Notes under the pieces: model-generated
Database searches by the model: none
Told to the model about the DNA's origin: nothing
The model's input: the letters and a program-made list of their open reading frames with translations, nothing else
Assembly (NCBI GenBank): GCA_032871835.1
Contig: CM065298.1
Location: forward strand, 8,233,596-8,297,595
DNA: 64,000 nt
From: Dipteronia dyeriana
Lineage: Eukaryota > Streptophyta > Magnoliopsida > Sapindales > Sapindaceae
Reading direction: 5' to 3'
Program-made: the position numbers and the translations under genes
Shown here: piece after piece, positions 49,301 to 60,176 of the stretch
Position numbering within the stretch: the first letter of the stretch is position 1
How the letters are laid out: every line of letters starts with the position of its first letter

Positions 49301-50735
49301 TGAGTATCAATAACATAAGCCAAATAAGCTGAACATTGTTTCTTGAGCAACCGTCGGACAGTGATAGCAGAAATAACACAAGAAGGAAGAATCCGATGTT
49401 TACAACAGAAAATAACATCCGACTCTCCTTGAAGTGTAAATTTTACCTCTTTTCGATAACAATCTACAGTAGCATGGTGTATAGCCAGCCAATCTATTCA
49501 CAAGATAACATTAAAATCTTGTATATCAAGCGGAATTAAATCAACATGTAGCTCATGCTTACCGACTATAACCTTACTGTTCTAACTTGGGTTTTCCCTT
49601 TAGTTGTAGATCCTCCTACTCGGGATCCCCTTTGCCCTTGAATCTGACCAGCGCCACTTTGCATTGGTTGAAAACCTATCTTTCTTTCTTCATTGCCTCT
49701 CTAAACTAACTCAAGGCAATCTCTTTTTAAATGTCCAGGTTTCCCACATTGATAACAACCTGATCTCCCCAAATAACACTCACCATCATGGTGTTTTCCG
49801 CTAGTCGAACATAGATGACTCCAACCTCTACCCATACTAACACTCTGTTGCCGACTACCCATTGGTTGCTGGACTGAGGCTTGGCTAGAACCAGGTCTAC
49901 GACTCTGTTGATAATTACTAGTCTGACCTGAAAAACAGCCTATTGCCTTAGGCATTTTTCCATAAAAGCCTCATACTGACTAGTTACTACGCTTTTGCTT
50001 CTATTGTTTAAATCTGCGAGAGTCATTAAGGCCTCTCTCCACTCTTAATGCAGCTTTAAACAACTAACCAAACTCATCATGTCCAGAAGTAGTCACTATT
50101 GTCTTAATTTCTGTTCAAAGTCCATCTTCGAATTTTCTACACTTATTTTCTTCATCAGCGACTGCATACGGAGCAACCCTCGAAAGTTCTGTAAATTTCT
50201 TCTCATACTCTTCTACTGTCATAGATCCCTGTACTAGTTTGAAAAATGTAGCTCTTTTCAAATCTTGATATAAACGGGGATAACAATGATCATTAAACTG
50301 CTTCTTAAAATCCTCCCAAGTAATTCCTTCGGGAGTTCTTCGTTGTACTGAGTCCCACCAATCATAAGCTTTTTCTTTTAGCAAAAAAGTAGCAAAAGAA
50401 ACCTTCTGTTCATCGGTGCACCTCATAACTTCAAATACGCATTCTAGTTCATTCAACCAAGAACTAGCACTACTGGATCTCCTGTTGCATCAAAATTCAT
50501 AGCTCCCAACTTTTTGTACACGCTCAATTGACTTTTCAGGCACTCACATTTGGTACTGGACCATCGTAGTTAATAGTTCTGTAATTCTATCCATTGGTTC
50601 CTCCCTAGGTTCCGGTATATGTGGTTGAGCTATAGGTGGTTGAGGGTGTGATTCTATCTCGTTTTCACCTTGGTTACCACTTTTCTCTCTAAGGTCAGCT
50701 ATCGGTCTTGTGCGTGGGCGGCCAACTCGACGCAT
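46351..50735 (-). pseudogene. Gypsy element 4 gag-pol
   Basis: The gag start ATG at 50735 (MRRVGRPRTRP) is intact here. Order on -: gag core (50456-50115), zinc knuckle CYQCGKPGHLKRDC (about 49763-49722), reverse transcriptase (about 49150-48530) with FIDAILIYS where the family has FIDDILIYS, so one catalytic Asp is Ala, RNase [14 protein letters not shown], integrase HHCC and core (48000-46927) with SDRDPRF and SERTIQT, then RREQVLHTK and VTWEHEHQM. About 290 bp are missing at about 49585 against elements 2 and 3, taking out the protease DPGSTHSF motif. Stops lie at about 50544, 50115, 49701, 48529, 48012, 47467 and 46925. Confidence 0.92.
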
Positions 50736-50820
50736 GATGCTGTTACAAAATCAAAATTATTCTTAAATGCATGAAACTAAATGCAAACAATTACTTTGTG
50801 GTCTAAGGAATTATAAACAG

Positions 50821-50837
50821 TGGCTCTGATACCAAGT
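50821..50837 (-). promoter_or_regulatory. Gypsy element 4 primer binding site
   Basis: On the - strand ACTTGGTATCAGAGCCA follows the LTR directly; it contains TGGTATCAGAGCCA, the full match to initiator-Met tRNA. Confidence 0.9.
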
Positions 50838-52586
50838 TGACAGGACCCACCCCGACTCTTCCCTTGAGTTCGAGGGTTGCCCTGTGGGCTGCCCCGAATC
50901 CTCTTGAGTACAAGGGAAACCCTGTGGGCTCTACTTTTACTAGCGTGATAAAAGGACTTACTAAGATTTCCATAGGAAATACTTGCTATTAAACAAACAA
51001 AATGAAAGGAGAGTGCAAAATGTACATAATTGCAATTTCTTTTCATATATTTTTGTTCGTTACAAAAAGTTTGTCAAAAATGAACAATCAGACAAAAAAC
51101 CGACCACTTTAAAAACTAAGTAACCAGTCCATCCCGAGTGGGAAACCGAATAAACCGAGTAAGAAACCCGAGTAGGCTGAGTAGACCGAATAGGCTATGT
51201 GGGCCGAGTAGGTCAAGTGGGCCGAGTAGGTCAAGTGGGCCGAATAGGTCAAGTAGGCCGAGTAGGCAGAACAGACTGAGTAGAATTCTGACCACGTTTT
51301 GGCCATCCCTACCCTCCTGACCACTTTACAGTCCTAACCATACCTACCGTCCCGACCATGCCTACCTCATATTTCTAAATATGTACATGAAAATTTAGAA
51401 TGCATGACTTTTATGCTTCATGATGTCATCGAGTGGCCCACTGCAAAACTTCTAAGTCCGTACAACCGAGCAGCTACATGGATAAATATTTAAGAGTGAA
51501 AGAATGAGTGCTAACGCCTAGTGAGTGAATGAAAACTTTTAAAAACACTTTTCTAAACCACTTTACAATAAGCATTTAGTAATACATGGTATAAGATAAT
51601 ATATCTACTTTCATACTTAATAAACTGAATACTGAATGCATCACTTTTCTGAACAAGAGTAAGATACTTTATAAAATCTTAACCTGCACCAAATTCATAC
51701 CGGGGATATCCTCAATACGTAAGTCGAAATGCTTCGGGCAAACACCAAGTCATGAATAACTTCTGGTCTTACCCGTGCTGAGCGACTCAATTACTCTCTC
51801 TGGTCATGCTCGGGCAGAGCGACTCTCTGGTCATACAAGTGCAGAGCGACTCTATTTCTCTTTCTCTTATCATGCACTTGCAGAGCGACTTATGACATAC
51901 ACATGTGTAAAACGGTCCTAAAAGCCATCCATAATCATAATTGGGGAAGGGTACATACATGGTGCTTTTGTAGAAATCATAATCTCTTTCTGATAATTCA
52001 TAAAATAATATAACTGATTATGAATGCTAATATAAGCATAAAACATATACTTTCAGTTCTGTATCATCACCATCAATCATAAAAAGCAATAAAAAGCTTA
52101 AAAGATTTGCAATAATTAATCTTAATCATAAAACTGGAAACCTTTGAATTAAAAACAAAACAGAAACTTAATTCACTCTCAACTTAGACGTCAAGCTTAT
52201 TTCAGACTGAGAATTCTAGGTTTCCTTCGTCTTCTTTCCCTAACAATCACAATATCCAATTAGAAACTGGATATCAAAGAAGAATCAACTGAAATCTGTA
52301 ATCACGAGAGAGAGCTTCACTGACTTTTCTCTTTCCTTTCTTCTCTTTCCTTTCTTCCGCTTGATTCTAATGCTTTCTAGCTCTCACAACGTTTATCCTC
52401 TAATATATATACTTATGGAAGGACACAGCTGAAGTTGTGAGCTAATTAACCAAGTTCACAGCTGCCTGTCAGCCATACATTTCACTTAGGCTTACTCACC
52501 TGATACCTTTTCTGCTTCACGCTTATCCTATTTTTTTTTTTTAAATTGGGCCTTTCAATTGGGTCTGAAAGACATTGGATGTTACA
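50838..52586 (-). mobile_element. Gypsy element 4 5' LTR
   Basis: On + it reads TGACAGGACCC to GGATGTTACA, 1749 bp. The CCGAGTAGGTCAAGTGGG array at 51170-51280 has more units than in the 3' LTR; the 39-bp type units are at 51780-51895. Confidence 0.92.
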
Positions 52587-53200
52587 AGTGACATTTTCAT
52601 CCAACAAAATATACTTCATATTATCCTCTTATTTAGTCTCTCCACTTCATTAGGCAATATATTTCCCAATATATCACAAATATATTGCCTAAAATGCTAC
52701 AAATATGATTATTTTTTTTGCAAAATTAAAAATAATGTATTTAATATAGAGTTGTACGGATATATAGAGTATATATTAAAAAATTAATAATCATAAAATA
52801 CAAACAAAGTATAAAATAAAGTTGATAAATTGGGAGATGTAGTTTTTTTTTTTTACTTATTTTGCATTTTTTTTAAATCTAACTAGTCCTTTAATTTGTA
52901 AAAATGGCTCACTTAGGTCCCTAAAACCAATTATTTGATGGTTAACTGTCACAAATTTACTTTAAAAAATAGATCACCAATAAAAAACAAATTTAAAAAA
53001 ATTAAGAAAACAAGAGAAAAAAATAAAATTGCAAAAGAAATAAGTTACTTTTATATGAAAAGAAAACTTGTGAATTCACATACATTATCCTCAAGAGCCT
53101 CCCGCTCAGCAAATCAAGAATGAATAAATCAATAAATGTAAAATTTGGAAACCAAAAGATAGGAAGGATTAAGAGTTCAAAATTGAGATTCAGAAATGAA
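52587..53200. other. AT-rich non-coding stretch
   Basis: No gene recognised. Contains a near-palindromic ATATTGCCTAAAATG / CATTAGGCAATATAT pair at about 52648-52700, which may be the ends of a small element. Confidence 0.4.
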
Positions 53201-53600
53201 ACCGAGGTGGTTGCATTTGTCCATCCTTGATGAGAATTAGATTCTCGCCCGTTTTATGAGCACTTTTGGCTTGCTCGTCCCTCCAAGACTTACAAGTTGT
53301 CATGTTCCTCCCAAGAGATGAAGAATATTAAGCATAACATCTAACACAATAGATCATCAACCACTAATACTCAACCATTTCCTCCAAGTGTCTCTCCACA
53401 CAACTATATCTTACATCACAAAATTTATCCATTACAAGAAAGCGAACTAAAGAAAAACAAGAAAAGTTTAGAATTTAAACCATTGATGGGTTGCCTCCCA
53501 CAAAGCACTTTATTTATCGTCTGGGCAAGACGTTGCTACTTGGATCGCTTAACCGAATCCCAAGGTCTCGAATTTACATCTATATGTGATTAGGTTTTGG
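53200..53600 (-). mobile_element. Possible gypsy (Athila/Tat-like) spacer remnant
   Basis: Read on -, GTGCTTTGTGGGAGGCAACC preceded by CGTCTTGCCCAGACGATAAA (about 53490-53535) resembles the non-coding spacer between pol and 3' LTR in Athila/Tat-type elements. No coding or LTR part was found nearby. Based on remembered family features only. Confidence 0.35.
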
Positions 53601-54089
53601 AAATATTTGTCACAAGTTGGCATGTTCCCAATCACATACAACAAGGATAAGTTAGTACACATTTTATAAGGGGTCAAAAAATTATTGGCACTATTTAAGG
53701 GGTGTGTTGTGCAAATATCACCACTTTACTAATGTATGTTTAAAAGGCACCAAAAGAGTGTTTGAGATAAAAATACCCCGAAATATTTTAACAGTGAGGA
53801 ATTTGTCGTTTTCAAAGTCAGAGAGAAGCAACAGTCAAACCAACGGGAAACTAATCGACGGTGAAGTGACCGGAAGAGCTACGATTGACAAAGGTAAGAT
53901 TGTTTTTTTTTCCTCGTTTTTGTTGTTGTTAACTTGCATTACATGTTAGAATTGAGTTTTGTTGATAGGAATTATAGAAACCGGTTAAAATAGAGATGTG
54001 AAAATGGTTGTGGTTTAGGTTAGGGTTTGTAATTTGGTTGAATATTAGTTGAGGAAGATGAAATCTGGGTTTTCGAGACTTTTTTGAAG

Positions 54090-54905
54090 GGAATCGAGCT
54101 TATTCGTTTAGGCGAGCTTTTTTTTGTGAAAATTAGGTTTTGGTAAATCGAGCTTTTTCGAAAATGAATCGAGCTTTTTTGAAAAGGAATCGAGCTTTTT
54201 TGAAAAGGAATCTAGATTTTTTTAAAAGGATCGAGCTTTTTTTGAAAAGGATCGAGCCATTTTTAAAAGGATCGAGCTTTTTTGAATAGGTTTCGAGCTT
54301 TTTTGAATAGGTTCGAGCTGTTTTAGAATTAGATCGAGCGTATTTGAAAAGGGATCGAGCCTCTTTGAAAAGGGATCGAGCCTTTTTTAAAAGGGATCGA
54401 GCATTTTTAAATGGGATCGAGCATTTTTAAAAGGGATCGAGCTTTTTTGAAAGGCATCGAGCTTTTTTTGAATTGGATCAAGCCATTTTGAAAAGGAATC
54501 GAGTTTTTTGAATATGTTTTGAGCTTTTTTTAATAGGTTTGAGCTGTATTTGAATTGGATCAAGCCTATTTGAACGGGATGGAGCTTTTTTGAAAAGGGA
54601 TATAGCTTTTTTGAAAAGGATCTAGCCTTTTTTAAAAGGGATCGAGCTTTTTTTAAAAGGGATCGAGCTTTTATGAAAGGGGTCGAGCTTTTTTGAAAGG
54701 GATCGAGCCTTTTTGAAAAGGAATCGAGCTTTTGTGTAAAGCAATCGAGCTGTTTTGAAAGGGATCGAGCCTTTTTGAAAAGGAATCGAGCTTTTTTGTA
54801 AAGCAATCGAGTTGTTTTGAAAGGGATCGAGCCTTTTTGAAAAGGAATCGATTTTTTTTGTAAATCAATCGAGCTTTTTTGAAAGGGATCGAGCTTTTTA
54901 AAAAA
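54090..54905 (+). repeat. ~22-bp minisatellite (GATCGAGCTTTTTTGAAAAG) in intron 1 of the Ulp1-like gene
   Basis: Some 30 imperfect units of 20-25 bp, filling most of the intron from donor AAAG/GTAAGATT (53894) to acceptor ACATTGCAG (54943). Long frames open on both strands (for example - 54806-54387, rich in KKARS) come from the repeat and are not genes. Confidence 0.92.
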
Positions 54906-56540
54906 ATTCAGTTTAATGATGTTGTATTTGCGTTACATTGCAGATGAGAATTAGGTTGAGGAATTCGCTTAAAACTCCAGAAGGATACTGGTACGAGGGC
55001 AAATTGACACGACATAACCATTTTGATGCCCTCGCCCATATAGACAATGCGCTGAACCATGTCCATGTAGAATTTACAGATGAAGACCGCCGACGGTTCA
55101 TGGCGTCATGTTTCGGGCATTTCCTGACGATACATAGGGAGATGAAGTTTTCCGGTGGTATTATCCATCGGTTGCTCTTGAGGGAGCTCCATCATAACGG
55201 CCCCACAGATGAGATGTACTTCATGTTAGGAACCCAATCGGTGAGGTTTTCGAAGGTGGAATTTTGCCCGATCACCGAACTGTGGTTTGGAGTTGTACCA
55301 GAGACCACCATGTATACAGCAGTGGAGAATGGCATATATGAGCGATACTTTCCTTGAGCCGATGAGGTGTCGCTGGAGCAGATTAGGGGTGTTATCACCG
55401 TCACAGATTTTGTAAAGGCGTACGATGCTGTCAAGCTCTGCCTCTTATATATGCTCAACTGGATATTGATAGGGGTGGATGAGAGATTCAAGATTCCATT
55501 TTGGCAGTTTCGGCTGGTTGAGAGCTCGATGCGTTCGACGTGTTCTCGTGGGGTGCCCACGTGTACAGGCATTCTATTCACTCATTCAAGCACGCGCTTG
55601 ACGGGCGAAGAGACGGGTTTGAGCTACGTTAGCAGGAAAAGGGCGCTGACGTACACAGGGTGGAGACCTGCAACATATACGGTCTATCTCATGCCCTGTT
55701 GGTAAGAAGTTCGAACTACAAATTGTACTTTATTGTTGGTGCCTAAAATTGTATGGATACTTATCGTACTTATCTTTGATGTAGATATTTGCTTTGGAGG
55801 TGATCCCTGCTTTGGCCAAAGAGGTCTGTGTCCGGAGGGTTACTGATCTGACTCCCCGTATTTTGAAGTGGGAGTTGACCAAACAACCGAAAGGGAACAA
55901 GCTAGCAAAGATTTTCAAAGCCAGGGTATGTATTTATTTTGTTATTGTTTTTATTAGTTAGTATTTGTACAATGACATTGTTTTAACTAATATTTCAGAT
56001 GTTTGCGATCAAGGAGCTGGTGCCGACACCAACTGAGAGACACATACCATACTATGCCTGGCTAGACGAGAGGGGGGGCCTGTATATAGAAGATGACATG
56101 GATGATATACTGCCTGAGGTCCCTGATCAGACCACCTTAGGAGGGATCAGTGGTACAAACAAGACCATTGACAGTAAGGGATCTGAGCCCGCTGCTGGGG
56201 GTTTGAGGCCTAGTGACAGTAAGGGATATGAGACAGACCCTCAACGAGAAAGGAATAGGCATAGACATAGGCATAGGCTGGTTCGGTTTTCCACCCCCGG
56301 ACATGGTACATCTACAGGGGATTCCCGTGGGGGCGTTGGACGTGATGGAGAGGTAAGTTGAAAATATAGTTTAGTGTTTTTTATTAACAAGTGCTGATAG
56401 GTTTTTACTAACAATGTAGACATGATTTCAGGCTCCGTGTGCAGAAATATTGAACGATATGCGTGAAGGCCTCCGAAGAGTGACGAGGATCGACAACGTC
56501 AACACTTGGAGTTGTTGGATATGATCCGGAAGAGTGATGA

Positions 56541-58091
56541 TGACAGGACCCACCCCGACTACTCTCTTGAGTACGAGGGAGACCCTGTGGGCTGAACTTT
56601 TTCTAGCATAATAAAAGAACTTACTAAAATTTTCATAGAAAATACTTGCTTTTAAACAAAAAAAAATGCAAGGAAAAATATTGGAGAGTACAAAATGTAC
56701 ATAATTGCAATTCCCTTACACATTTTCGTTCGTTATAAAAAGTTTGTCAAAAATGATCGATCGGACAAAAAATCGACCACTTTAAAACTAACACATCCGT
56801 CCCGATCAGAAATCCGAGCAGGCTGAATGGGCCGAGTAGGTCAAGTGGGCTGAGTAGACCGAACAGACCGAGTAGAAATCCGACCACGTCCTGACCATGC
56901 CTACCATCCCGACCATGCCTACCGTCCCGACCATGCCAACAGTCCCGACAATGCCGACCTCATATTTCTAAATATGTACATGAAAAATTAAAATACATGA
57001 CTTTTATGCTTCATGATGTCATCGAGTGGCCCACCTCAAAACTTATGAGTCCGCACAACTGAGCAGCTACTTGGATAAATATTTAAGAGTGAAAAGATGA
57101 GCGCTAATGCCCAGTGAGTGAATGAAAACTTTTAAAAACACTTTTCTAAACCACTTTACAATAAGCATTCAGTAATTCATAGTATAAGATAATATATCTA
57201 CTTTCGTACTCAATAAACTGAATAAACTGAATGCATCTCTTTTCTGAACAAGAGTAAGATACTTTATAAAATCTTAATCTGCACCAAATTCGTACCCAGG
57301 GATATCCTCAATACGTAAGCCGAATTACTTCGGGCAAACGCAGAGTCATGAATAACTTCTGGTCATACCCGTGCAGAGCGACTCAATTACTCTTTCTCTG
57401 GTCATGCTCGGGCAGAGCGACTCTCAGGTCATACAAGCGTAGAGCGACTCTATTTCTCTTTCTCTGGTCATGCTCTTACAGAGCGACTCTTGACATACAC
57501 ATGTGTAGAAAAGCCTCAAAAGCCAACCATAATCATAACTGGGGAAGGGTACATACATGGTGCTTTTGTAGAAATCATAATCTCTTCTTGATAATTCATA
57601 AAAATAATATATCTGATTCTGAATGCTAATATAAGCATAAAACATATACTTTCAGTTCTCTGTATCATCATCATCAATCATAAAAAGCAATAAAAAGCTT
57701 AAATGATTTGCAGCAATTTATCTTAAGCATAAAACTGGAAACTTTTGAGTTAAAAACAAAACAAAAAACTTATTCACTCACAACTTATCCTTCAAGCTTA
57801 ATTCGGACCACGTATGCTAGGTTCCCTTACTTCGTCTTCTTTCCTTCTCATTCTCTTTCATTTCTTCCGCTGGATTCTACTGCTTTCTAGCTCTCACAAC
57901 GTTTATCCTCCAATATATATACTTATGGAAGAACACAGCTGATGTTGTGAGCTAATTAACTAAGCTCACAACTACCTGTCAACCATGCAGATCACCTAGG
58001 CTTACTCACCTGATGGATTTTCTGCTTCGCATTTATCCCTTTTTTTTCAAATTAAGCCTTCCTATTGGGCCTGAAAGACATGGGTGTTACA
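56541..58091 (-). mobile_element. Gypsy solo LTR in an exon of the MULE-B Ulp1-like gene
   Basis: On + TGACAGGACCC to GGTGTTACA, 1551 bp, with a perfect GATGA duplication (56536-56540 and 58092-58096). The exon reads on across the insert. It has a single U5 end motif like the solo LTR at 4125 and the LTR of element 1, so it belongs to that subgroup. Arrays: CCGAGTAGG type at 56810-56880, 18-bp type to about 56960, 39-bp type at 57360-57490. Confidence 0.95.
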
Positions 58092-58182
58092 GATGAGGAT
58101 ATTCAGCAGCAACACCGATTGTTACTGGATATGATCCAGGGGCTTTAAGGTTTGACCATGCGTACACACCGGGATGGCCCCC

Positions 58183-58287
58183 ACCTCCCAGCACATCGAT
58201 CCCCCCACAACGCAGCACATCGATCCCCCCACCTGGTGGCACATTGATCCCCCTACCTCGCAGCATATTGATCCCCCCACCTCCTAC
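58183..58287 (+). repeat. 24-bp coding repeat (QHIDPPT)
   Basis: Four 24-bp units encode variants of SQHIDPPT in the linker of the Ulp1-like gene. Confidence 0.85.
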
Positions 58288-58299
58288 ACATCGATTCAG

Positions 58300-58640
58300 C
58301 CACAACGGTCCCCTCCTTCACCCAGCACGTATGTGGCATCGGAGCGGTCCCTTTCCCCATCCAGCACGTCCGTGGCGTCGGAACGGTCCCCTCCCCTACC
58401 CAGCATGTTTGTGGCATCGAAGAGGTCCCCTCCCCTACCCAGCACATCCGTGGCGACGGAGAGGTCCCCTTCCCCACCCAGCACTTTTGTGGCATCGGAG
58501 CGGTCTCCTCTCCCACCCAGCATGTCCGTGGCGTCGGAGGGGTCCTCTCTCCCACCCAACACGTCTGTGCCTTCGGAGCGGTCCCCTCCCTCACTCAACA
58601 CGTCCGTGCCATTGGAAAGGTCCCCTCCCCCGGCCAATAC
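58300..58640 (+). repeat. 39-bp coding repeat (TSVASERSPPLPS)
   Basis: About nine 39-bp units, each a 13-residue Pro/Ser-rich repeat with a conserved ERSP core, kept in frame throughout. It forms an apparently disordered linker between DUF1985 and the protease. Frames on the - strand over it (58637-58253) are shadows. Confidence 0.9.
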
Positions 58641-59998
58641 ATCGAAGCGTTTAGGTAAGCACGGATGGCAATTGGTTAGCCCTTACACAGATCCATGCCG
58701 TCCAAAGAGGTTGAGGACACGGCCCGAGTCCGTGGAACACATGTTTGACCCCCACGGACTAGTGGATGCTGACCACCTTGCTGCATACAAGGCCTTCAAG
58801 AGGAACATCAATGGGGAACAGTGAGTCCAACATTTTATAATACAAATGGATGTACATTTCTTGTTTATTCAAATTTATGTATAGCTAAGGTATTCAATCA
58901 TTAAACAGACATGATGTGGATGTGATGGCACCAGTTACTGCGGGATGGTTCATGCGTATGCATTCCAACTTCATGGACTTGGAGGACACGGTACGTACTT
59001 ATTAAATTTCATATTAACGTTTGTGTAAGTATTGTTAAATTGTTAACAATTACGGTGGTTTTATTGTTTGTCAGCATATGGATGCATACCTCAATATTCT
59101 TCGCAAGCGTCAGTGAGGATTCCACAATGTGTACAATCAGAGGATCAACGTGTTGGATACACAATTTTATGTAAGTAGGTATAACATTTGGGAAGCAAAT
59201 CGGATTTTTTGGTTATTTATTATTAATACGATATTGTCAATGCTGGTACAGCCACTTATGTTGTACATGTGGGAGAGGATGATGCCTCATGATTCGCACG
59301 GTGCTGTGACCATGGCAAGGTGGAATGTGTTACAGTCCCGATGGTTGGAAGAGGACCTTCTGACGGTCCGTGGAGCAATTACAAGTGGAAACTGCCCATG
59401 GCACGAGGTTGACCTGGTAAGTGTTACATGATGGAGATGATTAAAAAAAAAATGTTCGTATATACTCAGCTAACACGGCATGCAAACTATTACAGGTGCT
59501 GATTTTGTGCAATGTTGGGACCCAACATTGGCTGGTGGTGAGCGTCGATCTTTGTCACGGGAAGATTGAGATTTATGACCCCTGGAGGCAGGAAGTCCCT
59601 TATCAGATCAGGCACCAGCAGGTCCGGCCATTACAGTGGTTTTTACCCTCCATATTGAGTGATACAGGGTTCCACACAACATGGCGAGCTCGTCGTCGGG
59701 CGTTCCCTTAGGAAAAAAATCCCTTCTCGATCAGCCTGGTGCATACTTCTACAGGCCCCCAATAAAAGAAATTGTAAGACGTTATATTTCATTCACGTGT
59801 TTAGATATTCTTTATGAACAATTTCTAATGGTGTTTTATGTGTCGAATTGCAGAGGTAACTGTGTTCCCCCTACTTTGAGACTTGTCGAGTACATACTGG
59901 CGGGTCGAAGGCCTTTTGATTGGTCAGAGGACGACATGGGGATCATTCGGGAGAAAATGGTTGTGGAGATTTTTTCTAACTCCTGGCCCGCCAAGTGA

Positions 59999-60176
59999 GT
60001 TTTTGTAAATTCTCATTTTATATGTACACAGACATGTAATTAATTCATGAATATTAATTCGTTCATTATTCATTCATTAATATTAATTCATTTATTAATA
60101 AGTAATTATTGTAAATCCAAATTATTACGCCATGATACACATCCAAAAGTTTTCAATGTGATCGAAACTTTGTCAT
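59999..60176. other. Convergent intergenic gap of MULE-B
   Basis: 178 bp between the stop codons of the two converging genes, AT-rich with repeated TTAATTCATTC/TATTCATTCATTAATATT words near 60050-60090. It probably holds the polyadenylation sites of both. Confidence 0.6.

Larger units (their letters stand above)
44619..52586 (-). mobile_element. Gypsy element 4: Tekay-like, reverse orientation
   Basis: 7968 bp with both LTRs, primer site and gag-pol on the - strand. The flanking 5-mers, GTATG (44614-44618) and AGTGA (52587-52591), do not match, unlike the other copies here. It carries an internal deletion in the protease and several stops. Confidence 0.93.
53704..59998 (+). pseudogene. DUF1985/Ulp1-like cysteine protease gene of MULE-B
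   Basis: Ulp1 relatives cleave SUMO-type isopeptide bonds; the role in transposons is unknown. Exons by splice signals: first to 53893, 54944-about 55702, 55785-55925, 55999-56352, about 56432 on (split by the solo LTR, resuming 58092) to about 58821, 58909-58990, 59075-59170, about 59252-59416, about 59496-59776, 59854-59998. DUF1985 fills exon 2 (MASCFGHFL, IIHRLLLRELHHNG, YFMLGTQSVRFSKVEFCPI). A linker rich in Pro/Ser repeats follows. The C48 protease part has His in THWLVVSVDL, Asp in IEIYDPW and Cys in RGNCVPPTLRLVEYI, so the triad is present, though GDCG is GNCV. Damage: TGA at about 55355, a shift near 55520, TAG about 55629, TGA about 59115, a stop at 59709-59711 in the protease exon, and the LTR. 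Confidence 0.85.

Noticed and set aside
54387..54868. Long Lys/Ser-rich - strand frames (KKARSL repeats)
   Set aside because: They are translations of the ~22-bp minisatellite; frames stay open on both strands because the unit lacks stops, and there is no start context or domain.
58253..58654. - strand and alternate + strand frames over the Pro/Ser repeat
   Set aside because: Shadows of the 39-bp coding repeat; the chosen frame joins the flanking exons of the Ulp1-like gene.
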